This document shows, in pieces, positions 43,936 to 52,708 of a stretch of DNA of 64,000 nucleotides. Numbering within the stretch: the first letter of the stretch is position 1; each line of letters begins with the position of its first letter. The position numbers and the translations under genes were made by a program. Below the pieces are notes generated by a model, which saw only the letters and a program-made list of their open reading frames with translations, had not been told where the DNA came from and did not search any database. Source of the DNA: PFL35 sp041550515 (GTDB taxonomy: Archaea; Thermoplasmatota; E2; DHVEG-1); NCBI GenBank assembly GCA_041550515.1, contig JBFEOQ010000004.1, forward strand, positions 7,776 to 71,775, given 5' to 3'.

Positions 43936-44988
43936 ATGGAAAAATATGATGTAGTCATCATTGGTGCAGGCCCAGCTGGGACATCGGCTGCTAAAATTCT
44001 TGAATCTAAAAGACATAACTACCTCATTTTAGATAAAATGTTGTTTCCCAGAAACAAACCATGTGCGGGTGTACTATCTCCAAAAGTTAATTCTATACTT
44101 AAAATTCCAAGAAATATACGTGAACGTCCTCTTTATGGTTACCGTGTTTTTTCTCCATCTGGTAATATTGTAGAATCACCTTTCCCTGAACCTGGTTCTA
44201 TAGTCAAAAGAGATATTTTTGATATGTTTCTTGTTGAATCCCTAATAAAAAAACCTACGCATGTAGATGTTACGAAAATATATAAAGATGATTATGGTAT
44301 GGTAATTGTTGGGAATAATTGGAAATGTAAAGCTAAAAGTATAATTGGAGCCGATGGAGCTAATTCAATTGTAAAAAAGTATTGTAAAATCTCATCAAAG
44401 AAAATTGCAATAACCGCCCAATATACCATTTCTCTTCCATTTAATATTATAAATAAATTTATTGGTAATTGGTTTGAAGTGTATTATACTCTTAGATATG
44501 GATATGGATGGATTAGCCCTAATAAACAAAGTTTAAAAATCGGTGTTGGTATCCTCTCAAATTACCTAAAAATGAATATATGGGATGTATTAAATAATTT
44601 CATGAACCATCCAATAGTAAAAGGAAAATCTAAGGATGGAAAAATTATTGGAAAAGAAACTCATATTATTCCTATGTCCGGACCGTTGGATAGACTTGTA
44701 GGTAATAAATGCATATTAGTTGGGGATGCAGGGGGTTTTGTATATCCTGGAACAGGAGAGGGTATATTTTATTCTATTAAAACAGGTCAAATAGCGGCAA
44801 GAGTAATTGATCAAGCAATAATAGATGACGATTATCATAATATTTCTATTGAAAAAAATTATTTAAAAGAATTAGATAAAAATGGAATTTTATGTCTTCG
44901 TAATATTGATTTCGTGGAAAAAATTCTGTCAAGCAGTGAAAAAATTGAAAAATATGTTAAGCGGTTAAGATATTTAAACAGAAACTAA
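43936..44988 (+). CDS. Geranylgeranyl reductase-family FAD protein
   Basis: A 350-residue flavoprotein with the FAD fold YDVVIIGAGPAGTSAAKILE, the motif PCAGVLSPK, and LVGDAGGFVYPGTGEGI near residue 255-270, all hallmarks of the geranylgeranyl reductase family. Members saturate isoprenoid chains of archaeal lipids or quinones. The neighbouring minus-strand cluster encodes two prenyltransferases, so a prenyl-chain reductase for a membrane lipid or a redox carrier is plausible. Its stop overlaps the convergent lplA-DUF116 stop by four bases. Substrate not defined by sequence. Confidence 0.83.
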   Translation: MEKYDVVIIGAGPAGTSAAKILESKRHNYLILDKMLFPRNKPCAGVLSPKVNSILKIPRNIRERPLYGYRVFSPSGNIVESPFPEPGSIVKRDIFDMFLVESLIKKPTHVDVTKIYKDDYGMVIVGNNWKCKAKSIIGADGANSIVKKYCKISSKKIAITAQYTISLPFNIINKFIGNWFEVYYTLRYGYGWISPNKQSLKIGVGILSNYLKMNIWDVLNNFMNHPIVKGKSKDGKIIGKETHIIPMSGPLDRLVGNKCILVGDAGGFVYPGTGEGIFYSIKTGQIAARVIDQAIIDDDYHNISIEKNYLKELDKNGILCLRNIDFVEKILSSSEKIEKYVKRLRYLNRN

Positions 44989-46547
44989 TTTGTTATTTTT
45001 AAATAATCAACTACTTTTTTGATTAAATCTACGCGTAGATTGGTAAGATTTTCAAAGTTACCGTCATATGCATCTTTTTCCTCCCCAAGATCATAACATG
45101 TTTGATTATCAATATCGATTAGAATACCTGGTAATCCAGCATTTTGGAAATCGTCTATATGTTTTGTATAGAATGCTTCACAGCAACTTCCAATAAATGA
45201 TTTAATGCCCTTTTGTTTCAAATCATTTAAAGTTCGAATAAGATCTTTAAAGTTTAAAATGGTAATAGGAGTTAAGTTATTTTCTATGGCATATTTATAG
45301 ATATCACCTACTGTACATTTACCACAAAGAATACATCCCTTTTCTTGTCGGTATTTACATTCAGGTAATTTTGAACAATAGGGAATTAAAATTACTGATG
45401 ATTCTCTAATATTATCAATTGATTCAATAACTGTGAATATATTATTTACATTTTCAAGAGAAATTCCAAGTTTTAGATATTCAATTTTTTCCAATGATTT
45501 ATATATTGCTTTTATAAAATCAATAGGCTTAATACCAGGAATATCAACTTGTCTCTCATTAAAGAATTGTATAATTTTTTCTTTAATTTTAATTTTATCG
45601 ATTGTACTATCTTTTAATAGTGCTTCAAGATCAAAAATTGTACGTTTTGGATGTATAAAAAAATCTCCTGTTATAAGAGCTGCCTGGATACGTTTATTTG
45701 GTATATCAACAATGAGAGATATGCGAATTAGGCCACCTGGAGTTTTATAAACTGATCTTAAAACCTGCCTTTGTTCAATTTTTTGTCGAACTCCATAAAT
45801 CCATTCATTTGACTGATAATATTTAATTTTTTCATTAAATAATTTTATTTCTTTTCCAGTTAATTTACGTTCTATAGGATCAATATTTAAAACTTCGATA
45901 AATCCTTCTATTAATGCCTTTTTAATGATTTTTAATCTTGGTAAATATCCTAGTTCCCATTTTAAGCATGTGACACGTTCCTTGACAGATTCTATTTCTT
46001 TATCTTTTAATTTTTCAATTGGAATTTTAAGTGATCGTATCATAGTGTTGACATCAAAATCGGTAAGAAGGGTTCCTTGAAAGAGAAATGCTTTTCCTTC
46101 AAACGCTCCTCCAGTTCCTGAAATCTTACGACCGTTAACCTCAATATCGTTTTTTGGACGGAATTCAGCTTTTATCCCTAAACGCTTTAATCCCCCTATT
46201 GAGCATTCACAAATCTTTTTGTATATTTTCTCCATGTCTTTTGGAATTATTGGATTATTTCTATTTACAATTAGTTCCCATCCTAATTGAGGTTCATCTA
46301 TGTAAATTGCTCCACCACCAGTAATCCGTCGATTAATCTCTATGTTATGATTTTTACAGTAATCAACTCTAATTTCTTGTTCAACATTTTGATGAAAACC
46401 AACAAGGACATTGTTTGGTGAAAACTGTAGAAATCTAATTGTATTTGGAATATAATTCTTATTTCTACACAAAAGAAGAACTTCATCAAGAGTTATATTC
46501 TCTGCAGCATTTCTAATTCCAGTATCAAGAATAGACCAATCTTTCAT
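44985..46547 (-). CDS. Lipoate-protein ligase domain fused to DUF116
   Basis: A 520-residue two-domain protein. The N-terminal 250 residues are a lipoate/biotin ligase fold: NRRITGGGAIYIDEPQ (substrate loop) and VNGRKISGTGGAFEG (active-site lysine). A middle part is related to the accessory domain of lipoate ligases. The C-terminal 150 residues match DUF116, with YCSKLPECKYRQEKGCILCGKC rendered here as cysteine-rich segments at about 385-410, then IGSCCEAFY. DUF116 occurs near archaeal and anaerobic lipoate genes and may hold a metal or cluster. It probably attaches lipoate or octanoate to the GcvH-like carriers of this cluster. Last gene of the cluster, behind its own TATA-like leader. Confidence 0.82.
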   Translation of the reverse strand: MKDWSILDTGIRNAAENITLDEVLLLCRNKNYIPNTIRFLQFSPNNVLVGFHQNVEQEIRVDYCKNHNIEINRRITGGGAIYIDEPQLGWELIVNRNNPIIPKDMEKIYKKICECSIGGLKRLGIKAEFRPKNDIEVNGRKISGTGGAFEGKAFLFQGTLLTDFDVNTMIRSLKIPIEKLKDKEIESVKERVTCLKWELGYLPRLKIIKKALIEGFIEVLNIDPIERKLTGKEIKLFNEKIKYYQSNEWIYGVRQKIEQRQVLRSVYKTPGGLIRISLIVDIPNKRIQAALITGDFFIHPKRTIFDLEALLKDSTIDKIKIKEKIIQFFNERQVDIPGIKPIDFIKAIYKSLEKIEYLKLGISLENVNNIFTVIESIDNIRESSVILIPYCSKLPECKYRQEKGCILCGKCTVGDIYKYAIENNLTPITILNFKDLIRTLNDLKQKGIKSFIGSCCEAFYTKHIDDFQNAGLPGILIDIDNQTCYDLGEEKDAYDGNFENLTNLRVDLIKKVVDYLKITN

Positions 46548-46642
46548 TTTTTCACTTTTAAATTCAATTAATTCTATATTCTAAATCTAAATATTTATAA
46601 TCTTTTTAAAGAAATGTATATTTATTTTGATATTTCTTCAAA

Positions 46643-47665
46643 TCACGAGTAGTTAAACAACTGCTTTTGAATTATTTCAATATCTGATTGTTCTGGTTTA
46701 AAAGCATAATTTCTAATTGGATGAGATGGACGTTCATTACCATAAGGCCGATTACATGCAACAAATCCATCACTCCCAGAACATCCTGATGTCATAAATG
46801 CATATCCAGATTTGACTACAGGTTCAATATCTACTCCAAACTCTATTATCTGGTTTTTATTGTTAAAAACCATTTTTTCAAATCTACTTATTCCTTCATT
46901 TATGAGATAACGTGCAAGTTGAATTCTACGATAATTTCCATAAGTTGGCTGTGGGTATTTCTCCATTTTACTACCTAGTTCAGGATAAAATGAGAATAAC
47001 TGACCCTTAGCACCCATATCTTCAGCTCTTTGTATTATTTCAGCCATTTCCTTCTCTGATTCATTCAAACCAACTATTAGATGTATACCAACCTTTCCCT
47101 TTCCAAAATATTCAACTGACCACTTAACAATCTGCCAATAATGATCCCATTTATGAGGACCATTAACACCTTTACCGCGCAATTTATCAAATATTTCAGG
47201 AGTTACGGCATCTAATGCTATTCCAATCATATCTGCTCCTGCCTGCTTTATTCTCAATAAATCATTTTTTTTTATTAAAGTTGGGGAAATCAGTCCACTA
47301 ATTAAAAGATTTGTTTCATCACGAAATTTTTGTATTATATTACACATATCATCAAAAGCATTTGGATGTGTTATCATAGAAATGCAAACTCTTTTAAGAT
47401 TTTTACCATATTTATTTGTTCTTTTAATCACATCATCGGTTTTCAATATTGGCCAATCAACCCTGATAAATGTCTTTTTATTGATATCCCGCGATTTTGA
47501 GAGACCACAATATGCGCATCTTGCAATACATCCATCTTCATAATTTAAAAGAAGATTCAATGCTTTTAGATGTTCGCCTCTATTAAATTTCCCAGGAAAA
47601 AACTTAAGTGTCATTGCTGCAGCTGTACTAATCTTAACATATTCAGGGCTTTCTTTTTTATTCAT
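46643..47665 (-). CDS. Radical SAM enzyme of lipoate cluster (possible lipoyl-synthase component)
   Basis: A 340-residue radical SAM protein. C46-x3-C50-x2-C53 (GCIARCAYCGLS) binds the cluster; GIHLIVGLNESEKEM and a late TSGCSGSDGFVACN are conserved-looking blocks. It resembles biotin-synthase-type and the two-protein (LipS1/LipS2) archaeal lipoyl synthases known from Thermococcus, but only one such gene is here. Context with two lipoate ligases and two lipoyl carriers supports a sulfur-insertion role (inference). The start is ATG 47665, overlapping the gcvH1 stop by eight bases; a TTG three codons upstream is possible. Other radical SAM chemistry is not excluded. Confidence 0.7.
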   Translation of the reverse strand: MNKKESPEYVKISTAAAMTLKFFPGKFNRGEHLKALNLLLNYEDGCIARCAYCGLSKSRDINKKTFIRVDWPILKTDDVIKRTNKYGKNLKRVCISMITHPNAFDDMCNIIQKFRDETNLLISGLISPTLIKKNDLLRIKQAGADMIGIALDAVTPEIFDKLRGKGVNGPHKWDHYWQIVKWSVEYFGKGKVGIHLIVGLNESEKEMAEIIQRAEDMGAKGQLFSFYPELGSKMEKYPQPTYGNYRRIQLARYLINEGISRFEKMVFNNKNQIIEFGVDIEPVVKSGYAFMTSGCSGSDGFVACNRPYGNERPSHPIRNYAFKPEQSDIEIIQKQLFNYS

Positions 47666-48089
47666 CTTCTTCAACTCTTTGAATTTCTGCAGATATCCAA
47701 TTTCTTATGTCTTCTTCTTTTTCTATAATATATCTAGTATCAACCTTCATATTTTTAGGTTTTATAATAACTATCCACGATTCATATGGATTATCATTTA
47801 TTAAACTTGGATTATTGATTACTTCTTTATTTATAGATACAATCTCCCCGTCTATTGGAGAGTAAAATCTGCTAACAAACTTTGCTGATTCGAAGCTCCC
47901 TATTGGTTCTCCATTTTTTACTTTATTTTTGGTAATTTTAAGATATGTTAAAAAACCAACTATTTCTGCGGCAAATGCATCCATACCAATCTTATAATAG
48001 TTATTATCTTCTTTTAGCCATATGTGTGCTCCATCTTTTATATAATATTTTCTATCTAATGGAAATTTCATGCCATTTATTTCAAACAA
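47658..48089 (-). CDS. GcvH-like lipoyl-carrier protein 1
   Basis: A 143-residue protein with the GcvH lipoyl fold: IGSFESAKFVSRFYSPIDG holds the lipoyl lysine (K70 from this start) and GEIVSINKEVINNPSLIND, then PYESWIVIIKP, matches the conserved GcvH C-terminal half. Normally it carries an aminomethyl group in glycine cleavage, but no P-, T- or L-protein is present. The start is a TTG at 48089: AAGGAGG lies 8 bases upstream; an upstream GTG (48098) overlaps that site. A helical acidic C-terminal tail follows. Likely a lipoyl redox carrier. Overlaps the radical SAM gene. Confidence 0.85.
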   Translation of the reverse strand: MFEINGMKFPLDRKYYIKDGAHIWLKEDNNYYKIGMDAFAAEIVGFLTYLKITKNKVKNGEPIGSFESAKFVSRFYSPIDGEIVSINKEVINNPSLINDNPYESWIVIIKPKNMKVDTRYIIEKEEDIRNWISAEIQRVEEDE

Positions 48090-48102
48090 TAAATACACCT
48101 CC

Positions 48103-49092
48103 TTAATTTTCTTTTTTAAATATACTCATAATTTTATTATTAACCATATTTCTATTATATTCCAAACCTTCCAATTCATTCATTAAATTCTGTTGATTTT
48201 CAGAAAACAATGGAGAGGAATTTAAAAATAATACATTTTTGATTTTATTTTCCTTTATCTCACATATTATTTTCTGAACCCAGTTGGATAAATTTAATTC
48301 TTTATAAAAAAGTAGAACTCCTTCTCTTATTTTAATTTCACGACCAGTTGGTTTTTCCCCCTTTTGATATAACCAAGATTTTGAAGTGTAGTATTTATTA
48401 AGCTCAATCATTTTTGTGTTTATTTTTTTATCTAATCTTTCTTTTTTCATTGGTCCTAATATTTTAATAAAATTTGAAGAAAGAATTTTATAAATCTTTT
48501 TTTTTGGAGGGACATTATCACCTAATTCTTGTTTAAGTGTAGTTAAATTATCTTTCATTAGTTCTAGGTATCTTTTTCTTAAAATTTCTGTTAATTGTAA
48601 TGCATTTGCCATTGTATTATAGTCAAAGTCAAATAAAATGCTTCCTCCTAAAATTTTACATTCACCAACCTCGCCTCCTCCATTTCCTGAAATTTTTTTT
48701 TCATTTACAATTAAATCACACAATGGTTGATATTCAGCTGAAATTCCGATATCATGATATGTGTGAATAACTGGTTGGAGGAATTTTTTAAAAAAATTTT
48801 GTGGAATTCGTGGAACTTCAGGATTATTTCGATTTATGATTAAATGATAAAAAATCTGATTTTTATCTAACAAAACTGTTCCACCCCCTATTTCCCTTCT
48901 AAATATACCTATATTGTTTTCTTTACAATATTTTAAATCTATCTCATCATTTGGATTCTGATGTAAACCTATGCATATATATTTTCCGGTAGATGAATGT
49001 AAAACCAGACTCTCGATATTCATGTAAGCTAGAGCATGATAAATCAATTGTGAATCTATCCATTGAAGTTTGTCTAATATGAATAGTTTCAT
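48103..49092 (-). CDS. Second lipoate-protein ligase-like protein
   Basis: A 329-residue lipoate ligase-family protein without DUF116. FRREIGGGTVLLDKNQIFYH and VNEKKISGNGGGEVGECKIL show the substrate loop and the catalytic lysine. It may transfer lipoyl or octanoyl groups to one of the GcvH-like carriers, dividing labour with the DUF116 fusion. ATG 49092 has GGAGG 8 bases upstream, which fixes the start. Its C-terminal third has no recognised domain. It ends 13 bases before the gcvH1 start, in the same operon. Confidence 0.82.
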   Translation of the reverse strand: MKLFILDKLQWIDSQLIYHALAYMNIESLVLHSSTGKYICIGLHQNPNDEIDLKYCKENNIGIFRREIGGGTVLLDKNQIFYHLIINRNNPEVPRIPQNFFKKFLQPVIHTYHDIGISAEYQPLCDLIVNEKKISGNGGGEVGECKILGGSILFDFDYNTMANALQLTEILRKRYLELMKDNLTTLKQELGDNVPPKKKIYKILSSNFIKILGPMKKERLDKKINTKMIELNKYYTSKSWLYQKGEKPTGREIKIREGVLLFYKELNLSNWVQKIICEIKENKIKNVLFLNSSPLFSENQQNLMNELEGLEYNRNMVNNKIMSIFKKEN

Positions 49093-49292
49093 TAAGTTAG
49101 CCTCCACTTTTAGAAAGATATTTAATTAGGTAATATTACTAAAATAATAATATAATTTTCGAAATTCGTTAATTTGTAATTTTGTTATAATTAAAAAATC
49201 CTTACTATATTTTATAAAATTGTTAATAAAAATTATATTTTTATTCTATTCATTACTAAAACAGTCTATAGCCTATAATCTATCAAATATTC

Positions 49293-49403
49293 CTACTTAA
49301 TAAATTTCTTCTTTAGCTTTCGAAAGTTATATATTATTAGGCAAATTAGGCAGTAATAACCTCCTCTACAATCGCTACCACATTTATAGGGTTTGTACGA
49401 CAT
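49293..49403 (-). CDS. Small cysteine-rich protein (36 aa)
   Basis: A 36-codon minus-strand frame 26 bases after the ubiA stop. The product has four cysteines in CGSDCRGGYYCLIC (C8, C12, C18, C21), then a hydrophobic and a lysine-rich tail (LIIYNFRKLKKKFIK). GTGAGAAG before the ATG is a fair ribosome site. No family recognised; it could bind zinc or an iron-sulfur cluster, or be a chance frame. The 200 bases between its stop and the lplA start hold only AT-rich sequence with a TATA-like tract. Confidence 0.4.
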   Translation of the reverse strand: MSYKPYKCGSDCRGGYYCLICLIIYNFRKLKKKFIK

Positions 49404-49429
49404 TCTTCTCACTATAAGTTATCTATTAA

Positions 49430-50314
49430 TTATATAAAAGAATTAACAATTGTATGAAAAATTATTCCAATGTTAATCATAAATATTGAAAACATTACAA
49501 GACCTAAAGATCGACCAAGATTTACAGGTTTAAAGTTCTTTCTTATAGATATTTGACTATATAATAAAGATATCCCTCCAATTAATGAAAATATTAGAAA
49601 TATGATACTATTATCAAGAAGGAAAAACATCCAAATAATAGTGATAAATGTAGCTATTGCAAATAATAACCCAATTTTAACAAATTTTTCTCGACCAAAA
49701 AATACTGCAAAAGTTTGTGGATGAATTTTTATATCTCCTTCATAGTGTAAAATGTTTTCAGGGACATCCAATGTTAACTCCCAAAAAAATAATAAAAGAA
49801 ATAATGCAAGTGGTATGAAATTAATTGATGCAAAAGCAATCCATACAGCAACTGGTATTAAACCAGCACCTAAACCAAGTAATAAATTATTTTTATATTT
49901 AGAGGAGTAAATGGCTATAAGAACTATGCATATTATTTGTATCAAAGAACTGACAATGTTATAAAAACTAAACCACCATAAGAAGATTCCAAGTAAAATA
50001 AATATAAGTGAAATAATTAATGCTATATTTTTTTTTATTCTTCCCGAAGGAAGTGGACGTTTTGGATTAACAATTTCATCTTCTTTTAAACCTACTATAT
50101 CATTAAATACATAAATGCCTACTATTGATGCCCAATAAGCAAAAGCCCATATTAATGTTTTAATTTGGAAAAATTCATCTAATGAACCATTTACCCAAAA
50201 TATAGCTAACATACCGGGAGTTAATCCTATAAAAAAGCATGCAAGCCACCAACCTGGTCGTAATACTTCGATATATGCTATGTTTTTGGTTTTGTTTTTT
50301 ATCATTTTCATCAT
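49430..50314 (-). CDS. UbiA-family prenyltransferase 1
   Basis: A 294-residue membrane protein with about eight transmembrane helices. FNDIVGLKEDEIVNPKRPLP is the first Asp-rich motif (NDxxxxxxD), and HYEGDIKIHPQTFAVFFG the second. It transfers a prenyl group to an aromatic or polar acceptor. Archaeal homologues include the digeranylgeranylglyceryl phosphate synthases and menaquinone-type enzymes; the substrate cannot be decided. A second UbiA gene lies upstream. Start codon not firmly fixed; several early methionines are possible. Confidence 0.85.
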   Translation of the reverse strand: MMKMIKNKTKNIAYIEVLRPGWWLACFFIGLTPGMLAIFWVNGSLDEFFQIKTLIWAFAYWASIVGIYVFNDIVGLKEDEIVNPKRPLPSGRIKKNIALIISLIFILLGIFLWWFSFYNIVSSLIQIICIVLIAIYSSKYKNNLLLGLGAGLIPVAVWIAFASINFIPLALFLLLFFWELTLDVPENILHYEGDIKIHPQTFAVFFGREKFVKIGLLFAIATFITIIWMFFLLDNSIIFLIFSLIGGISLLYSQISIRKNFKPVNLGRSLGLVMFSIFMINIGIIFHTIVNSFI

Positions 50315-50408
50315 TTTATTACTTATTTAATTTCATAATATTGAGAATATTTTAAGACATAACAAAAAATATTAATAAATTTACGATTTTTTAAAATACA
50401 GAAGATGT

Positions 50409-51383
50409 CTATGGAATAGATAAAAAACCTGCATTGTATAAGAGTACTAAGCTTTGTCCAAATGTAACTAAAAGTGAAAAAGATAAGATTGCATAATATC
50501 CTCCAGTAAAATCTTGTTTTCTTAAAAAGTACCAATAAGAAAAAATTTCAGCAATAATTATTGGCCAGACGAAAAATAAGAAACTAGTGGTAATGATATA
50601 ATTTAGTATACCCATTAATACAATTATTGAGTTTGATATAATTACACAAGCCAATCCTAAATAAAAAACTTTTTTTTTCTCAAGAAATGTTGCTATTGTT
50701 CTTAATCCTTCTTTGATATCAGGTTCGTAGTCTATAATCGTTGTTGGAATGTATATTGCACCAACACCAAAAAAACCTAACAATCCCCATAAAATAGGAA
50801 ATTCAGTTATTGGTTTTACTAAAATCCAACCTGCTAATGAACAAATCACACCACTGCCAAAGGCATTTGTAATAAAATCTAAACCAGGTCTCTCTTTAAA
50901 TCTCATTGGTGGTGAAGAATATGAAATAGAAAGAATTATACAAATAGTAATAAGTATAACGAACCATAAAGAAATAAATAAAGCAGATAAGAATGCTAGG
51001 AAAAAGAGAAATATTGATACAAATAAAACAGATTTTGGCTTTATTATACCTCCTATCAAAGGAAGATATTTTTTCCTCCTGCTATCAAAATCAGTATATC
51101 TGTCAAAATAATCATTAAAAAGAATTGTTGCACCGCCTAAAAGAGGACCTATTGATATTATTCCAATTATAAACAAAAAAAACTCTTGATAAATATTATA
51201 TACAGGGGAAGGATCAGTGAGTAAAAAAACCTTTGCTATATATGTAGGATAAATCTTGTTAGATGCAAGTGACCAACCCATGTAAAATGGTAGAATTGAA
51301 ACCCCCCAAAACAGAGGAGCCATTTGTTTTAAAAAATGTCGAATTATTAGAAATGGTGCAAGTATTGAATCATTATTATTCAT
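50409..51383 (-). CDS. UbiA-family prenyltransferase 2
   Basis: A 324-residue polytopic membrane protein. The first Asp-rich motif reads LFNDYFDRYTDFDSRRKKYL and the second IDYEPDIKEGLRT, both as in UbiA enzymes. It differs clearly from UbiA 1 in sequence and in the second motif, so the pair probably act on different acceptors or in series. Together with geranylgeranyl reductase and the membrane cytochromes, synthesis of a prenylated redox carrier is one reading; archaeal lipid ether synthesis is the other. Lies 23 bases downstream of the hdrD-like stop. Confidence 0.83.
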   Translation of the reverse strand: MNNNDSILAPFLIIRHFLKQMAPLFWGVSILPFYMGWSLASNKIYPTYIAKVFLLTDPSPVYNIYQEFFLFIIGIISIGPLLGGATILFNDYFDRYTDFDSRRKKYLPLIGGIIKPKSVLFVSIFLFFLAFLSALFISLWFVILITICIILSISYSSPPMRFKERPGLDFITNAFGSGVICSLAGWILVKPITEFPILWGLLGFFGVGAIYIPTTIIDYEPDIKEGLRTIATFLEKKKVFYLGLACVIISNSIIVLMGILNYIITTSFLFFVWPIIIAEIFSYWYFLRKQDFTGGYYAILSFSLLVTFGQSLVLLYNAGFLSIP

Positions 51384-51406
51384 AATTCATCAAACTCTAT
51401 CATTAT

Positions 51407-52708
51407 TTATAGAGACTTGGCAGCAATATCAATTACATCCATTACTTTCATTTTGAAATCCTGCTCCATTTCTTTCATTTGTTCCTTTTTTATCTTAATA
51501 GCATTTCCTATCGAACCTTTACAATTTGGACACGCAGATACAATAGTTTTTGCCCCTAAATCATAAGCTTCATTGATTTTCCTAATTGTAATATCTGTTG
51601 TTAAATCATAATTAACAGCTTTTAAACCTCCACCACCACCGCAGCAGATACTATCCATACGATTATTAGGGAATTCAAGAATTTCATTAATACCAGGGAT
51701 ATTTTTTAATATATAACGAGGAGCATCAAAAATACCCCTACCTTCATATTCAGATATTCTTCCTAATTCACAAGGATCATGATAAATAATTGGAAGATTT
51801 TTCTCATTAAATTCTTTTGTAAATTTTAATTTTCCATCTTCAATTGCTTTTGCAATCAATTCAGTTATATGTAAAAGTTCAAATTTGAAATTAGCGAATT
51901 TTTTATATTTTTTAATAGCCCTATAACATCCAGGACACCCCGTTATTACCTTTGTTGCACCTCTTTTTTTAATTTGTTTTAAGTTATATTCTGCAATATC
52001 TTTAAAATTACTCCATTGCCCTGACATAGTATTAATAGCACCACAACACATCTCATCTGTTCCTAATGTAGTAAAATCTATTTTGGCACTTGTAAGAATT
52101 TTTAAAGCATTCAATAATGTTTGATACTCATGATAAGATGTCACACAACCAACAAAATATACAATATCTGCTTTTTTAGGGAGTTTATACTCATCACGAT
52201 ACCATTCATCTCTTTTTGATAAAGGTTCCATAAATGGATTCTTAAATTCTTTATTGGCAATGTTATTATACATATCAATTGTATTTTTTGGGGGTATAAT
52301 TTTATTTTCAACCATCCATTCTCTGATTTCTTCCCAATATTTATGAAAATCAATGTCAACATGACAAATTGTTTCACATCGGCTACAAAGTGTACATGTA
52401 TATATTTTTGTCATCGCTTCTTCAAGAGATATTTGTCCTCTACTGGTAAGGAAATCCGTTATCTTTTTTCCTAGTATCTTATCCAAAAAACTATCCTTAG
52501 CAATAAGATGCTTCAAAAGATATACTTTCCCTCTTGGAGTTAGAGATTCCCATCCTGTCTCTCTATATACAGGACAAACAGATTTACAATAACCACATTG
52601 CAAACAAGCGTATACATCATCTAAATGAGGAGGCTTGTTTCGTACAAGGTTTTTCTTATCTATGCTTTTTGATTTTTTCTTTTCATCTTTTTTATTTCTT
52701 TTTCTCAT
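51407..52708 (-). CDS. HdrD/GlcF-like CCG iron-sulfur protein of lipoyl cluster
   Basis: The 433-residue protein has N-terminal clusters CLQCGYCKSVCPVY and CTLCSRCETICHVDI, then two CCG domains: FVGCV with EMCCGAINTMSG and GCPGCYRAIK, then HDPCELGRI with SICCGGGGGLKA and ACPNCKGSIG. All disulfide-reductase-type cysteines are present. This build is found in HdrD, GlcF and LutA-like proteins. The lysine-rich first 25 residues are a tail. Its ATG overlaps the upstream flavoprotein gene by 17 bases, so the two form one unit. It may move electrons between the flavoprotein and a lipoyl disulfide (inference). Confidence 0.87.
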   Translation of the reverse strand: MRKRNKKDEKKKSKSIDKKNLVRNKPPHLDDVYACLQCGYCKSVCPVYRETGWESLTPRGKVYLLKHLIAKDSFLDKILGKKITDFLTSRGQISLEEAMTKIYTCTLCSRCETICHVDIDFHKYWEEIREWMVENKIIPPKNTIDMYNNIANKEFKNPFMEPLSKRDEWYRDEYKLPKKADIVYFVGCVTSYHEYQTLLNALKILTSAKIDFTTLGTDEMCCGAINTMSGQWSNFKDIAEYNLKQIKKRGATKVITGCPGCYRAIKKYKKFANFKFELLHITELIAKAIEDGKLKFTKEFNEKNLPIIYHDPCELGRISEYEGRGIFDAPRYILKNIPGINEILEFPNNRMDSICCGGGGGLKAVNYDLTTDITIRKINEAYDLGAKTIVSACPNCKGSIGNAIKIKKEQMKEMEQDFKMKVMDVIDIAAKSL

